64,000 bases of DNA, taken from Xiphias gladius (Eukaryota; Chordata; Actinopteri; Istiophoriformes; Xiphiidae). Below the pieces are notes generated by a model. That model was not told the origin of the DNA. It worked only from the letters and a program-made list of their open reading frames with translations, and did not search any database. The DNA is taken from the NCBI RefSeq assembly GCF_016859285.1, contig NC_053415.1:24804001-24868000 (forward strand), in the 5' to 3' direction. The position numbers and the translations under genes were made by a program. Each line of letters begins with the position of its first letter. Position 1 is the first letter of the stretch. Below are positions 12,912 through 24,697 of the stretch, piece by piece.

Positions 12912-13372
12912 TAAGAGTAAGATTAACCACAACATTGACTGTTTGCTTCAGCATTGGCAGCGTTATGGGAGTTTTTATCAGACTGTGCTGGAGAGAGAGT
13001 TGAGCCTGAAGGTGAAGTTCTGAATTTAACAGTTGATTGAACCCTTATCTACGGTCAAGAGCTTTGGGTATTGACTGAAATAATGAGATGGATACAGGTG
13101 GCTGAAATGAGTTTCCTTTTGCAGAGTGGATGGTCGTCCCCTCTTGGAGCCATGTGGCCCAGAAGAAGTTCTCAGTTTGCCAGTTTGTCTGTGTTCCAAC
13201 TCCCATTATGGTCAGGTATGAACCTGGAGTAGAACTGCTGAATTTTCACAGTAAAAGGAGTCTGCTGAGGCTGTTCGGAAACCTCCCTGTGGAGGCTTTC
13301 TGGGTACGTCCAACTTGGGGCAGACCCAAGAGAAGACTGGAAGGATTATATATCCCATGGGTAAGACTTTAA
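12912..13372 (+). mobile_element. 3' fragment of a non-LTR retrotransposon (RTE-like LINE)
   Basis: Translated pieces include LLQHWQRYGSFYQ and RELSLK, then motifs like AAEMSF and LPVEAFWVRPTWGRPK. These match the C-terminal end of a LINE protein family very common in fish. The reading frame is broken several times and the 5' part is absent. Confidence 0.7.
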
Positions 13373-13827
13373 CTAAACTGCCGGCTATCAAAATGGAAGA
13401 ATTTCAACCTGAAATGTGTTTAAAAAGGGTGCTTAGGGTGCTAGGCAATGCAATTTACTTGTTTCAGTGGAGCAGGTGGTGACTGACTGACTCATTTTTT
13501 CTCTTCAAAACTACATACTCCTGCATAAATACTGAACTGCTATCCATACACTGAAAAGTGCCAAGATACTGCTTGGGGGCTTCAAGGCTTGCCAAATTGG
13601 TCGTTAACCTATAGATACTGTTCCTGGCTGATGACGGCGAAAGACAAGCCTGGCGGCTGCAGTTCAGTTGATAGACTACTGTAGTTCGCGTTGGTGTTAA
13701 TGATCATTGTGTGTTCATCAAATAATTTTCTAATCCTGCTAGTGTCAAGATGCAACATACAAACTGGATGTGTTACTAGATTTTTTTTTTTCTGGAAAAA
13801 TAATACACACAATAGAACACTCACACT

Positions 13828-13962
13828 CCGATGATACATCAGGGGCAATTTGGGGTTCAGTATTTTGCCAAAGGACACTTCGACATGCGGACTGGAGGAG
13901 TCAGGGATCGAACCACCAACTTTCCGGTTAGAGAACAACCCGCTCTACCTCTGGAGCCAATT
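13828..13962 (-). mobile_element. tRNA-derived SINE, minus strand
   Basis: Read on the minus strand it shows an A-box-like GGTAGAGCGGG, a B-box GGTTCGATCCCTGACTCC, then a segment with CATGTCGAAGTGTCCTTTGG and a CTGAACCCC-like tail. This is the usual build of a widespread fish SINE. It lies inside the inverted repeat. Confidence 0.7.
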
Positions 13963-13998
13963 GGCGTTGCATTCTGCTTGTCATGTTGCCAGGGTATT

Positions 13999-14265
13999 CC
14001 AAACAGCTGTCTCATTCTCCTGGGAAACTCCAAAACTGCCTGTTACCCTGGGCAACTCTGGAGAAAGAGTGACTCCAGGCCCTCTCCACGGGTACAGGCT
14101 TGGCCACCAGGAATTTGCCAGCGAGCTCCCCTCCTTGGCCCGGCTCTAGAAGGGGGACCCAAATCCTGATTCTGGGTGGGGTCGTTACTATTTCTTTTGT
14201 GAAATTTTACCATATTTGGTTACTTTTCCATTTAATGTGGTGAAGAGCAGAAAATAATTTGTTAA
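13999..14265 (-). repeat. Right arm of the 267-bp inverted repeat
   Basis: Reverse complement of 12519-12785. Both arms end in the same AT-rich segment (TTAACAAATTATTTT on the left), so the duplicated unit is sharply bounded on its outer sides. Confidence 0.85.
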
Positions 14266-17200
14266 TCAGACAATCTAAATCTAAGGAAATCTCAACTATG
14301 GTGGTGGCAAATCAAAGCAAACACGAATAATTTTTGTATGGTCATATGAATTCTTGGAGGTAAGCACACACAACCTTCGTTATTGATCAGCGTTGGAGGA
14401 CTCGCTGGAGGACGCGTGACCTACCTACAACCTTTTCTGTGAGGTAACTGGGCCTTTCTGAATCATGTCAGTGACCCCATTGTTTTATTTTATTGAAAAT
14501 CTGCTGTTTCCTCGGGATTATGGCCAGACTGGGTTCGCAGTATGTTTTTACTTGGTCCCAGGGGAATATGAAGACATGACATTTTACCATGTGTGTCTAA
14601 AGTAATTGCGTTGGACTCTAAAATCCATATTGTGCATGAGACTTTTCAGTAGTACGTGGTGACAGTAGTTTTCTCAACTGATTGGATGTTTTTACTGAGG
14701 TTTTCGCTCGGTGGAACATCCCATGAGGCCAACACACAGTAGCCATTGGGTCATTCATTAGCCATTTTAAAACCTGGCTGTGGGCTGTAGGCTGCAGCCG
14801 TCATTGTTCCTTGAGGCCTGTTCACCACGGTACAGGTGGCACACCAGGGAGGTCACAGTAGAGGACCTAGTGACACTCATTACTGTTAGCTGACATCTCC
14901 TCTGGGTTTGCTGCTGTTGTTGTTGTCGTTATTCCTAAAATTACAGTATCTAAAAAACTATAAGGCTCCATGAAGTTTCCCATTATGTATAACTAGTGTA
15001 TAATGTGATGTATAACCTTACTCCATGGCCGAGTTAACAAGGTGATTCATCTGTCTCAAAACAAAGAACTACAGACACCCCCCCCCAAGGGGGTAATGGG
15101 TGGGGGTGTAGGGGGACTTTATTAAGGTATCGCCACCAATGTTACAAGTAAAACTGAAAAGCTCAATACTTAATGAGAAAGTTAGGCCTGTTTCTAGTTT
15201 CATAATTCATTTGTCAGCGTGTGGAACAGTGTATTGATGAGAGAGAGAGGCTGCTCAAATTTATTTTTTTTCCCCCCCACCAGATTTTTCTTTTTCAAAC
15301 TTTTTAAAATGTTTTGTTTAATGCTTTGTTTCTGTACAGCAAATATAACCGGCTGTCATCGCCGTTTCCAGAATCACTTTTCAATTACTGTTACAGTGAT
15401 TAAATCACTTCAGTAGCATTCTCTGTGACAAAAAGTGAATGAATACAGGGAAATATCACATACATCAAATAGGTTTTTTTCTCTCTCTCTCTCTCTTCCA
15501 CTGGCTATTTACTAGTTTTTGTTGGAATTTTTCAATTTGGCAAACAATGCAGTTTTTTTTTTTTTCAGTGGTCAGTAGAGAGATCGATTCAGGGTGTTCA
15601 AGGCCGCAGTATGTTTCAAATGGACTGCATCATAAGACGTAACATCCAGGCAAAAATGCCAGTTTCAAATTCTCACACGCCAGCCGTCAGCCGGCGGCAT
15701 TCCACAGCCCCCGTGATCGCTCGCCGAGAATTCGGTGCCTTTTGCGTGACTTCCTCGGCGGCGTGTTAACTGTAAAAATAACAGAGCATATCTTCAGAGT
15801 GTCTCCCCCTTCAAAGGCCTTTCACGGTGTTGCACTCGGTTGAACACACACAAACCGACAGAAGTAGTTTGTGTGAAGAAATGAGAAAAAGAATGCTTCA
15901 GAGAGAGGCCACTATCACACCACCCCACATATGGCGAATCAGTGTGTGTACAGGGCTGTAGTGGTCAAACAAAGGGTGGGTACACCCTACCTCACCTCAG
16001 CTACTCTATCGCAGGCCCATGAGGGCTGTGATGACGGAAAGATGGACCCACTAGTCTCCATCTCATAAAAAAAACACTCTACGGTCTTTATTGTGGGTCA
16101 GTGTTTGGAATATAACTGAATAACGCAACTGACCGATGGAATTTATTTGCTTAAACTTCACAAACAAGTGTTGTTTGGCTTATAGATGAAAAATCGGCAA
16201 TTTGTACTTTACTGCTGTGTCTACAAACCATACTATTGTAAAGAGCATGAGAAAATAAATTACCATAGTTTTATATAGTGTTAGTCCCTGTATTAAAACA
16301 TTAGATATGGATTACAGGTCTGTCAGCTGCCTCCTGGGCTGCCTCTGAATCGGTCCGTGTCTCATATCCTCCTCCATCTGTTTCTTTAAATCTCGAATCG
16401 GTTCTCCCTCTCCTTCTCATCTGTCTCCTCAGCTTTTCATTCACTCTCTGAAAAAATATAAAAAAGCCTCTGTTTCTAAGTCTGCCAGTACATCTAGCAG
16501 TGCTCAGACCTGCACAGTGTTAATCACAGTAGCCGTGAATCTGATAATGTCGTGGGAGTACAGGCTTTGCGCCGTGGAGTTACTTTCAAGTTCACTTCAA
16601 ACTCTGAAGCGGCAACAGTGCCGATGAACCGAACGGTCAAAACGAACAACACTATGCGAGAGGAACTCTAGGCCTTCTTGGGGGTTCGTAACTAGCTACT
16701 TCCTTTTTGGTGGCGGGGGCCGGGACAGGCGGCCTCTTGGGGGTTGCCTGCTGTACGCTAACAGTTCACAGATTAGCTTTTGTTTCGCTTTATTTAGGTG
16801 AACATATAACGACAGACAGACACTAAACCAAATTTACTCCAGGGGCATTCAGTGACCATCAGTCTCAACAGATGAGGTCTTAGTGCTCTTGGCATTCAGC
16901 AACTAATCGATAGGAAAAATGACAACCAAGTGACTGTGACATAAGATCGAGAAGGACCAGCGAAGATGGTGGTCTATGACGGACGCCATGACTGACACAA
17001 TCCAAAATATGTTGCAGAAAACGGGTGGAGGCGTTTCTTATCTGCTGTTATATTTGTTAGACAGTTTACAGTATGGTTAACAGGGGGGTGATGAGGAAGA
17101 CAGCAGTGGAAACAGTGAATGCATCCTGTGGTGTCTGCCTCCTTCATGGCTGCAAGCGGAGTGACTTTGGAACAATTGACATTTTATTCTTTTTTTTTTT

Positions 17201-17404
17201 CCCCCCCTACATCCGGTCTTTTCAAGCGTAGTCAAAGATGCTCTCCTTGCTGTCGACCCCAGGAAGTTTACTATAGAGGACAATTAGGTTCACCTTTTTT
17301 TCTTAAGCTCTCGGCACGTATCGTCTCAAATAAACAATATTTTCAACCTTTCTGTCTCCTCGGATATAGACCGCAGAGTTTGGAAATAGGCTCATGTAAT
17401 TCCC
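14266..17404. other. Non-coding stretch without recognised genes
   Basis: Only short low-complexity tracts are visible: a C-run followed by G-runs near 15078-15115, a CT tract at 15481-15496 and several short T-runs. No exon chain or RNA gene was found. Confidence 0.5.
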
Positions 17405-17638
17405 CTACATAAGGGAGGTGACAAGAGCAATCTTAACAACTACAGACCAATATCTAAACTGCCTTGCCTGGTAAAGGTCCTTGAATCTCTAGTTAATGAT
17501 CAGTTGAAGGTATTTCTGTCCAGAGCCTCCATCTTGAGCCCATTCCAGGCTGGTTTCAGAGCGGGTCACATTACTACACCTGCTGTTACTGAGGTCTTGA
17601 ATGATGTTACGGTTAGAAAATCTGCAGAAATGAGGTGA
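17405..17638 (+). mobile_element. L2-like LINE reverse transcriptase fragment
   Basis: An open stretch encodes LHKGGD, then NNYRPISKLPCLVKVLESLV, then FQAGFRAGH. This is the N-terminal part of the reverse transcriptase domain of non-LTR retrotransposons. The catalytic core is absent. Confidence 0.85.
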
Positions 17639-17640
17639 TG

Positions 17641-17765
17641 CCTTCATGTCAGCATGGACCAGAACCTCGAAGGAAAGCTCCATCCTGTGGAATCGACGCC
17701 GTGAAGAACTGAGGCCCGACCCGGTATTAATAGGGGGTTCCTAATAAAGTGCACGGTGAGTGTGT
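17641..17765 (+). mobile_element. 3' end of a DNA transposon (Tc1/mariner-like C-terminus)
   Basis: The region resembles the distal end of a frequent fish DNA transposon: a stretch coding for WTRTSK, then a decayed MPRRIEAVL-like segment, ending in TTCCTAATAAAGTGCACGG and GTGAGTGT. It abuts the L2-like fragment directly. Confidence 0.5.
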
Positions 17766-18339
17766 ATCCATTATGAAACAGAAACAGATTTTTAGCTTCT
17801 TCCAGGGCAAAGAGTGAAAGGGGAAACAAAGTTTTCTGAAGCACTGAACCACTTCGAGGCGGTGCCCAAGATTAGTTCATTGCTGCAGAATATTTGTAAC
17901 AAGTGACGTGGTGACATCTGCTGGTTGACCCCTGGTACTGCATGTGTATGGACCCATTCAGGGCACTCTGGTCTCTTGATGTAATGTTCTGTGGTCAGTG
18001 AGAGACTGTGGTGCTGATTTTCTGTAATACCTGGCCTTAAGTAGAGGGTCAAATAAGGGAACAGGCATGTCGGCAAACACAGACCACTTTTACATGATTG
18101 CATGCATGCATGTATCACATGCATTTACAGAGTGTGATACAAAAATACCTGTTTGAAATGAATGCTTGTGCACCTGGAGAAGTGATTTGCGTTGCCAGAT
18201 ACGTTTGCGTCACTAATAAAGTGACTGCGGTTGTTTTAAAGTTTTTAAAAGACACAAGGAAAGAAAAATATGTAGGGAATGTTTACATGTGTATGTGCAG
18301 ATGGGTTTCCCCGTACCTTTAAACCCATATCATTTAAAA

Positions 18340-18342
<3 letters not shown>

Positions 18343-18381
<39 letters not shown>

Positions 18382-18382
18382 A
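18343..18382. repeat. (AC)n microsatellite
   Basis: An uninterrupted AC tract of about 40 bases. Confidence 0.95.
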
Positions 18383-18819
18383 CTGACACTGTGTTCTCGC
18401 TACTTCTCCGTCTTTGGGGAAACTTGTTCACTGGCATACAGAGATACCACTGGGCCAGCCCGAGGAAGGCTGGGGCGCAGCTGCCTGGGTTTCCCAGTGA
18501 ATAACTGAAAAAGGTCCCATTCCTCTGGCAGGTTTCTACCAATGTACGTGTGGACCTCAACTGTGGTGTCAGCTGTGGCTCAAAGTGAATCCTGTATCTG
18601 TGTGGAACCACAACAAAAAGTTGTATATGATAAATATCAGTATAGTTTCCTAAGTGTCTTTTAAAACTGCCAAAAAAAGGCGGAGAGGATTTTAGGCGGG
18701 AAACTGAGGTTGCTTGCCTGAGCTCCAGTGGAAGGCCATTCCCTGTGAAACACTGACAGTAAATGTCCTGCTACTCTTTCTTCCCATGCCTAGCCCTGGC
18801 CGGTTTGCTCCAGTGCCCC

Positions 18820-18846
18820 TTTTTTTTTTTTTTTTTTTTTTTTTTT
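18820..18846. repeat. Poly-T tract
   Basis: A run of about 27 T, followed by C/T-rich sequence. It could be the A-tail of a retroposed copy on the minus strand, but no body was recognised. Confidence 0.8.
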
Positions 18847-20716
18847 CTTTCTTTCCCCCACTGAGAAAAACTGGGCAGAGACTCTGAAGATGGCAGTGCA
18901 GACGCTTCCCGTCCAATCTGACGGCGCCTGAGAGGATCTGCCAGGAAGAACGGGACAAATCTGGGTCTGCAAGGCCTGTAGAGACCTCGCTATTAGAGCT
19001 ATAAATCCTGTTAGGGGGTTTTAGGAGAGCAAAACCTGAGTGGAACAGAGTAGTGATTACGTATTGTGATTGTAGTATCACAAACCCAGACAGACCCTGC
19101 TAATTCTGGTAGCATGACGTTCCCTCAAACCCCCTAAACTTCAGAATGCCGTAGTAAGTATCACTCCATATTGACAGGTCCTTCCTGGGTCGTCTGGATC
19201 AGCATGGGGCATATGCCGTCGTCTGGCCTCACCTGTTTCGAACATTAATGTATAAATATCCAACTTTAATATCCAACAGCTCCAGCCCCCATTTAGAAGC
19301 AAAAGTTTCAGCCGAAAATCAGAGCGGTAAAATAATACGTACTGGAGACTCTGTGGTACGCACACATGTTGGATTACATATTAGAAATGTAAACAGGACT
19401 CTGCGTGTGTGATCGTTTGTTGAGTGTGTAAACTCCATCATGTGAGTTGTCCATCGGACTGAACGGTAGAAATTGGTCTTTACAAACAGAACTTCTGTAC
19501 CGCATCATCCACTACGGCAGTCAGCTTGGCCGCCCTCTGGCGGCCTCCAGCAGCCACATCAACGTCTGCAGGCAAAACTCTGAGCCCACATCATTCCCCA
19601 TCATCCATGGACTTCGCGTCTGACCATGTGTCCCACGAACGTTGAATTGTATTATCTTCCGAGAGTTTCCGTAATTGCCTCTGTGCACCCAAAACCGTTG
19701 CGAAATCAACCATCCGTTTCTAAAACCTACACTGTTCCCTAATGCTGTAGCACACAGGGTTTATGTAAATACAACTCAAACACACTGTAAATATCTTGAA
19801 TCGAGCTTAGCAGTGACACATTTCACAGTAAGTAACTGATCCGTTCATTAACGAAGTCATTAGCGTAACTTTGTACGTGGCATGTATCATGAATTATTAT
19901 AGTGACTGCCCCGGGGCCATTTTACATTCCACCACATCATGTAATTTGACGTCGTGGCGATGTGCTGATATCGCTTTCCAAACGCATGCTGCCTTTCGTG
20001 TTTCCACAGAGCTGGGAGGATTTCGCGCTCCTCCGTGGATCAGAACTATCCAGTTCATGAGTTTAAAGACTCGCTGGACTGTTCCGAAAAAGTCTTGTCG
20101 AGCACGTAAAACACGACTGTTTTCTTCAGACACAAAAAGTTGGGATTTTGGTTACCGCCGCCCGCAACACCATGAGTAAGGAAGCAGTCTGCTTATGCTT
20201 GTTGCACCGCAATATTATCTTTTAACAGACAATCGGCCCAACGATATGCTTTTACTTGAATTATAGTTGTGTTGAATCACATCATGTACGTGTAGGATTT
20301 AAAGACTGACCAGTCAGGAGTCTGGTAGCTTTTTCCACCTGGCAACAGTGATAGAAAACATGACATGAAAATTTGCAATTTCTTTTCCAAATTGACGATG
20401 AACACACGAATGGATGGATGAATGGATGAATAGGCCCTGACTGGACTCCACTGTGAAGGGCTTGCATGTATGCCCTCTGCCGTAGCCCCACGTATTGGTG
20501 GGCTCTCCCCTTTAACTGCACAAGCAGATCCTTGTTCCTTTAAGGACGCTTCATATTCACGAACGATGAAAAACAAATAAATGTATTTCTGTATTTTATT
20601 AAATCTTACTTGGCTTTTTTCTTAAAATGATAAAGTTTCAGTTAAAGGGGTCACGGTAAACACGTTTGATCATTACATCACAGAACAGTTGCAATTGTTT
20701 TGGTCATGTGAAAAGA

Positions 20717-20750
20717 GGGAGGAGCGAGATAAATCCGATTTATGACGGAG
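20717..20750 (+). promoter_or_regulatory. Upstream block shared with the minus-strand TAAR genes
   Basis: The segment GAGATAAATCCG followed by TTATGAC lies 63-96 bases before the start codon at 20813. The minus-strand genes have GAGATAAATCCGCTGTATGAC at the same place, while much sequence further upstream differs. This suggests a core promoter or 5'-UTR element. No transcription start is known. Confidence 0.45.
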
Positions 20751-20812
20751 AGCACTGGCCAGAAAGCTGCCAGAGCTCCGCAGCGTCTCCTCTCCCCTTT
20801 CTCTCTCTGCTT

Positions 20813-22322
20813 ATGGAGACCCTGGAGGGAGCCGAACTCTGCTTCCCACAGCTCCTGAACACCTCATGTCGGTGGAAGCCGGGGCAGCGTCGCGCTCAGA
20901 CAATCTTCATTTACATCCTGCTGTCCTGTATCTCTCTGCTCACTGTGGCTCTCAACCTGATGGTCATCGTCTCTGTCTCCCACTTCAGGCATGAAGATTC
21001 ACTTCTGAGCATAACCTCAAATGATTTTTATTTTTCTTTATATCAATATTTTTCTTAACATCTGAAGAGTTGGCTTTGGGACAACAGAGATTTTGTTACA
21101 TCACAGCAACATTGTGAGATGAAATCATTCTGAACGATTGACATGTACTGCATTCAGCATTAAACATCGTTGTATAGTTTTACTACTACAACTAAATTCT
21201 CTCTCTGAGACCATCCTCGAACCTCCTAATGATGTGAAAGTTGGAATCCAGCCCTCTGCTCCTCTGCTACAGACACACAAACCGTAGTATACAGAACTGA
21301 TACATGCGCTGCCTCTGTTGTCACGTTCAAGCCTTTAACGAGCAACATCCTAGCTCTTCAGAGATGTTACTGCAGCTTCTACACTGATGTATCTGGACAC
21401 ACTTTGTTTATTTGATGATTCATGCTGTTGCAGACTTCCACAACTGCTCCATACGATAATATGTTCAGTGATGATATTCTCCCTCTCCAGGCGGCTGCAC
21501 ACCCCCACCAACCTCCTCCTCCTCTCTCTGGCTGTCTCAGACTTCCTCGTGGGGCTCCTGCTGCTGCCGGCTCAAATCCTCCTCATAGGGGGCTGCTGGT
21601 TTTTGGGGAGCTTTTTATGTGGACTACTTGCCTATGCCTCTTTTATCATTACATCCGCCTCGATAGGAACCATGGTGCTCATATCTGTTGACCGCTATGT
21701 GGCCATTTGTGACCCTCTGCATTACCCCACCAAAGTCACTGTGAAAAGAGTTCAGATCAGTGTTTGTCTGTGTTGGGCCTGTTCTGTGTCGTACAACAGT
21801 GTGATACTGAACGTCTTCCAGAGACATCCAGGTACATATAACTCCTGCTATGGAGAGTGTATAGTTGAAATCAACTTCATAGCAGGGGCTGTTGATGTCA
21901 TGTTGACCTTTATTGGCCCCATTGCCGTCATCATAGTTCTGTATCTGGGAGTGTTTGTGGTGGCTGTGTCCCAGGCTCGTGCCATGCGCTCCCACGTTGC
22001 AGCCGTCACACTCCGGCGTTCGGAGGCCGTAAAATCTAAGAAATCTGAAATGAAAGCAGCCCGGACTCTCGGTGTTGTTGTGTTTGTGTTTCTAATATGT
22101 TTCAGTCTTTATTTCTATCCCTCTCTCGCGGGCCAGGACGTGTCAAACAGCGTGGCAATATCCGTTTTTGGGATCTGGTTACTTTATTGCAACTCCTGTC
22201 TAAATCCACTGATCTATGTTTTTTTCTACCCCTGGTTTAGAAAATCAGTTCAACTCATTGTTACACTTCAGATACTTCAGCCAGACTCCCGTGATGCCAA
22301 CCTGCAGGGCAGACTGTTTTAG
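20813..22322 (+). CDS. Trace amine-associated receptor, plus-strand member (two exons)
   Basis: Exons 20813-20988 and 21491-22322 join in phase 2 to a 335-aa receptor. The intron (502 bp) has a GC donor and AG acceptor. Hallmarks: N-terminal NTSC, HFRRLHTPTN after TM1, DRY at residues 126-128, and the TAAR signature NSxxNPxxYxxxYxWF in TM7. The amine-binding Asp3.32 is replaced by Ser109, while Asp5.42 (Asp194) is present, as in non-classical fish TAARs. TM6 is odd: the usual CWxP is CFSL, so Pro6.50 and Trp6.48 are both missing. The start was chosen by alignment with the other copies; an in-frame ATG at 20666 would add 49 residues with no family match. It is the most diverged copy and the only one on this strand. 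Likely an olfactory amine receptor; ligand unknown. Confidence 0.9.
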
Positions 22323-23822
22323 AGTATTTAAAAAGAACGGAAATGTCTGCTTTTGCTGCTTCACCAGCCAACCGAGGACAAGAGCTGACAGAATAACTTG
22401 CTGACTGAAGAGTCTGCTCTTTGTCAGTACTTTTCACCGGGTACAGAAGGAGCAGATTCTTCCAGCACGTCGTCGCCACAGAGTTTTTCAGAGGAGATTT
22501 TTTTTTTTTCTTTTTCCTTTTATATGAAAGTGGAAATGTTCTCCGTGCTCTTGGGTCACTGAATTCAACAACCTTACATTAGCTGGAGGAGAACTGATTT
22601 TTTTTTTTTCCCCCCTGCTAAAACCAACCCATGTATCTGGACGTTATCATGACTCATTAAAGTGACTGACCACTGTTCTTTAAAACGCCACCCCCCTTCT
22701 TATGCTTTTTGTAAACAAAGTAAAGTCTCCAGCAAAGACAGTGTATGACTTTTTACTTTTGTCAAGTGTTTCCAAATTATCAAGCAACCTTACCATGATG
22801 TGGGTAAGCACAGAAACAACACACAGAAAATAGCAGGTCATACACTGATATCACAATAAAAGGTGGAACTTTAAAATAATGTCATGAGGTCTTGATATTT
22901 AATCTATCGATTATTAATCTGTTCACGTCAAAAGGAGACAGTTGAGGTGGTTCTGGCATCTGAAAATACTGGTTCGTGTAATCACAGCCAGTGTATCTTC
23001 TACTCCTATTTTCTGGGACTCCTTTGGCAACCAAAAAGAAGTCTTACGTTCCAAGTACAATCAGCATTTTAATCTTAAAAAACTGAGAAATAAATCTTGC
23101 TCTACAGTATTTTGTGCAGTTTTGAATGTTTAATGGTTTGTTTTAGATATTTTAAATGTAGTTTTTACTTGCGTACTGTAGTTATACAGTATAGAGGACT
23201 CTATACTTAAGGGTTTTCTAGTCTCATTAGCATCTTGATGCTACATTTGTTCTATATGTTAGTTGTTTTATTTGCTATACTGTATGTTCTCAAGTTGCTG
23301 AATACCTTTATTGGTGTGAGTAGGGTAAAATCAACAGGTGGAAGTTAAATGATGGCCATTTTCATTTACCTTAAAACCCAGGTGACAGATTAGAGGACCT
23401 TTAGCAAACATAATTTTTGTATCAGAAAACACAATGTAATTCCAGAAGGTGTCGCCTATAAATTATTTTCCCCTTTCGATGGGAAAATTAATACTAGAGC
23501 TCTGTTATGTGTTAGGATTACGGACCAGTTACAATGATGTTATTCATTTTTATTGATTCTTATTGATACTTCTTATCAGTATCAGTCCATTACTTTGTCG
23601 ATGTCGTCTTGTTTATTCCATTTGATTACTGTAAAAATTTTAATTTTTGATAAATTAGCGAAAAATTAAAAAAAAAACAAAAAAACTTTTTTCACCTGTC
23701 ATTATGGGTTAGATGTAGGATGATGAGCAAAAATGGCAAATTTGATCCATTTAATATTGAATGTACTACACAATAAAGTGTGCAAAAAGTGAAGGTGTCT
23801 GAGTATTTTTTCTCAAGGGACT
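22323..23822. other. Spacer with a diverged fossil of a TAAR 3' flank (about 23340-23640)
   Basis: 23340-23640 shows, in order, AAACCCAGGTGACAGATTAG, TAGCAAACATAA, CCAGAAGGTGTCGCCTATAAA, TTATGTGTTAGGATTA, and TTTATTCCATTTGATTA. The same order of words occurs in the 3' flanks of the minus-strand TAAR genes (for example 46340-46740), without an attached receptor exon. 22928-22963 resembles a tiny piece of the RTE-like LINE 3' end. Possible polyadenylation signals for the plus-strand gene are ATTAAA near 22656 and AATAAA near 22854. Confidence 0.5.
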
Positions 23823-24697
23823 GTATGTCAGCAGTGTGGACAGAGAGTTGGCTGAGTACACAGCTCTGAAAAGTGTTCGGTACTCAGTGTGGTGGTGCTG
23901 GAGGTGTAGGGGCTGATCTGGACTGGCTGCGCCCTAACAGTTAGGAAGGGAGAGGGGCATACAGAGATGGAGAAACCCACCCTCCAGCTTACAGCTACCC
24001 CCAGCTTCACCTCGGCTGCCAACGTCCCACAATGCAAACTGATGCCAACCGCATCTAGACTACGCTCTGCCTAAAGCCCCACAATGGAGTGCACGATATT
24101 TAGTAGATGTGTAAGTTGTGCAAGTCTACACGGCAGTGATTACGCAAAAAGACGACGATTAATTAGAGTCTGAAATCTCAATTTACGGCTTACTATAGTG
24201 TGAACTGCTGAATGTCTGTGACATGGTGAGTAATAAATGAATGAACACGGCAGGGATTTCGGACACAGTCATTGAGTACATTTCATTAGTTCGGGACGAG
24301 CAGTGAAGTTGGGCGTCCCTCAGCTGATTGGTTATCAGCTGTTTCATCCATGCTTCATCGTCAGCGGCTCATTCATAGAGAAGCTGATCAGCAGTCAGAA
24401 AACGTCACATTTAAACAGGTTGTCAACCATCTCCTTATCCGTTGAACATTTTGGTGTCGTTGACTATGTAGAGGCCTAAAGGTCATAAAGGTTTACACTG
24501 ATCTCCCAACACTGTGTACAATTGTTTACATGTCTGTTATGCTGAGGGTTTAGTGGGAGGAAGGCGGAATCAGCGGGTGGCAACTAAACACTGACCAATA
24601 GCGTTAGATCCTGTTCATTCGTCTTCAGACCGAGGCGACTGATTAGACAGACTGTGGGGCTGTTATCCTGTAGCAAACATAACATGTTACTCAGACA
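23823..24697. repeat. Unit block P, first copy (TAAR 3'-side spacer)
   Basis: The block is nearly identical to 36660-37530, 45540-46400 and 49902-50770. It begins in the reverse-transcriptase remnant of a LINE (minus strand), then contains a MITE-like remnant at about 24060-24275 ending in GGATTTCGGACACAG. This first copy lacks about 300 bases present in the others after TTACTCAGACATT. Confidence 0.8.

Larger units (their letters stand above)
17766..20665. other. Non-coding stretch before the TAAR cluster
   Basis: Apart from the AC and T tracts, no gene, RNA gene or clear transposon was recognised. Reading frames of 60-130 codons are scattered, lack family motifs and have no matching splice structure. 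Confidence 0.5.

Noticed and set aside
17230-17290. Possible exon or LINE piece with VKDALLAVDPRKF-like translation
   Set aside because: Too short and without a matching order of motifs to assign to a family.
19871-20179. 102-codon open frame on the plus strand
   Set aside because: No motif, overlapped by an equally long frame on the other strand, no supporting context.
20666-20812. 49-residue N-terminal extension of the plus-strand TAAR
   Set aside because: No similarity to other copies; the inner Met aligns with the start of all seven minus-strand genes.
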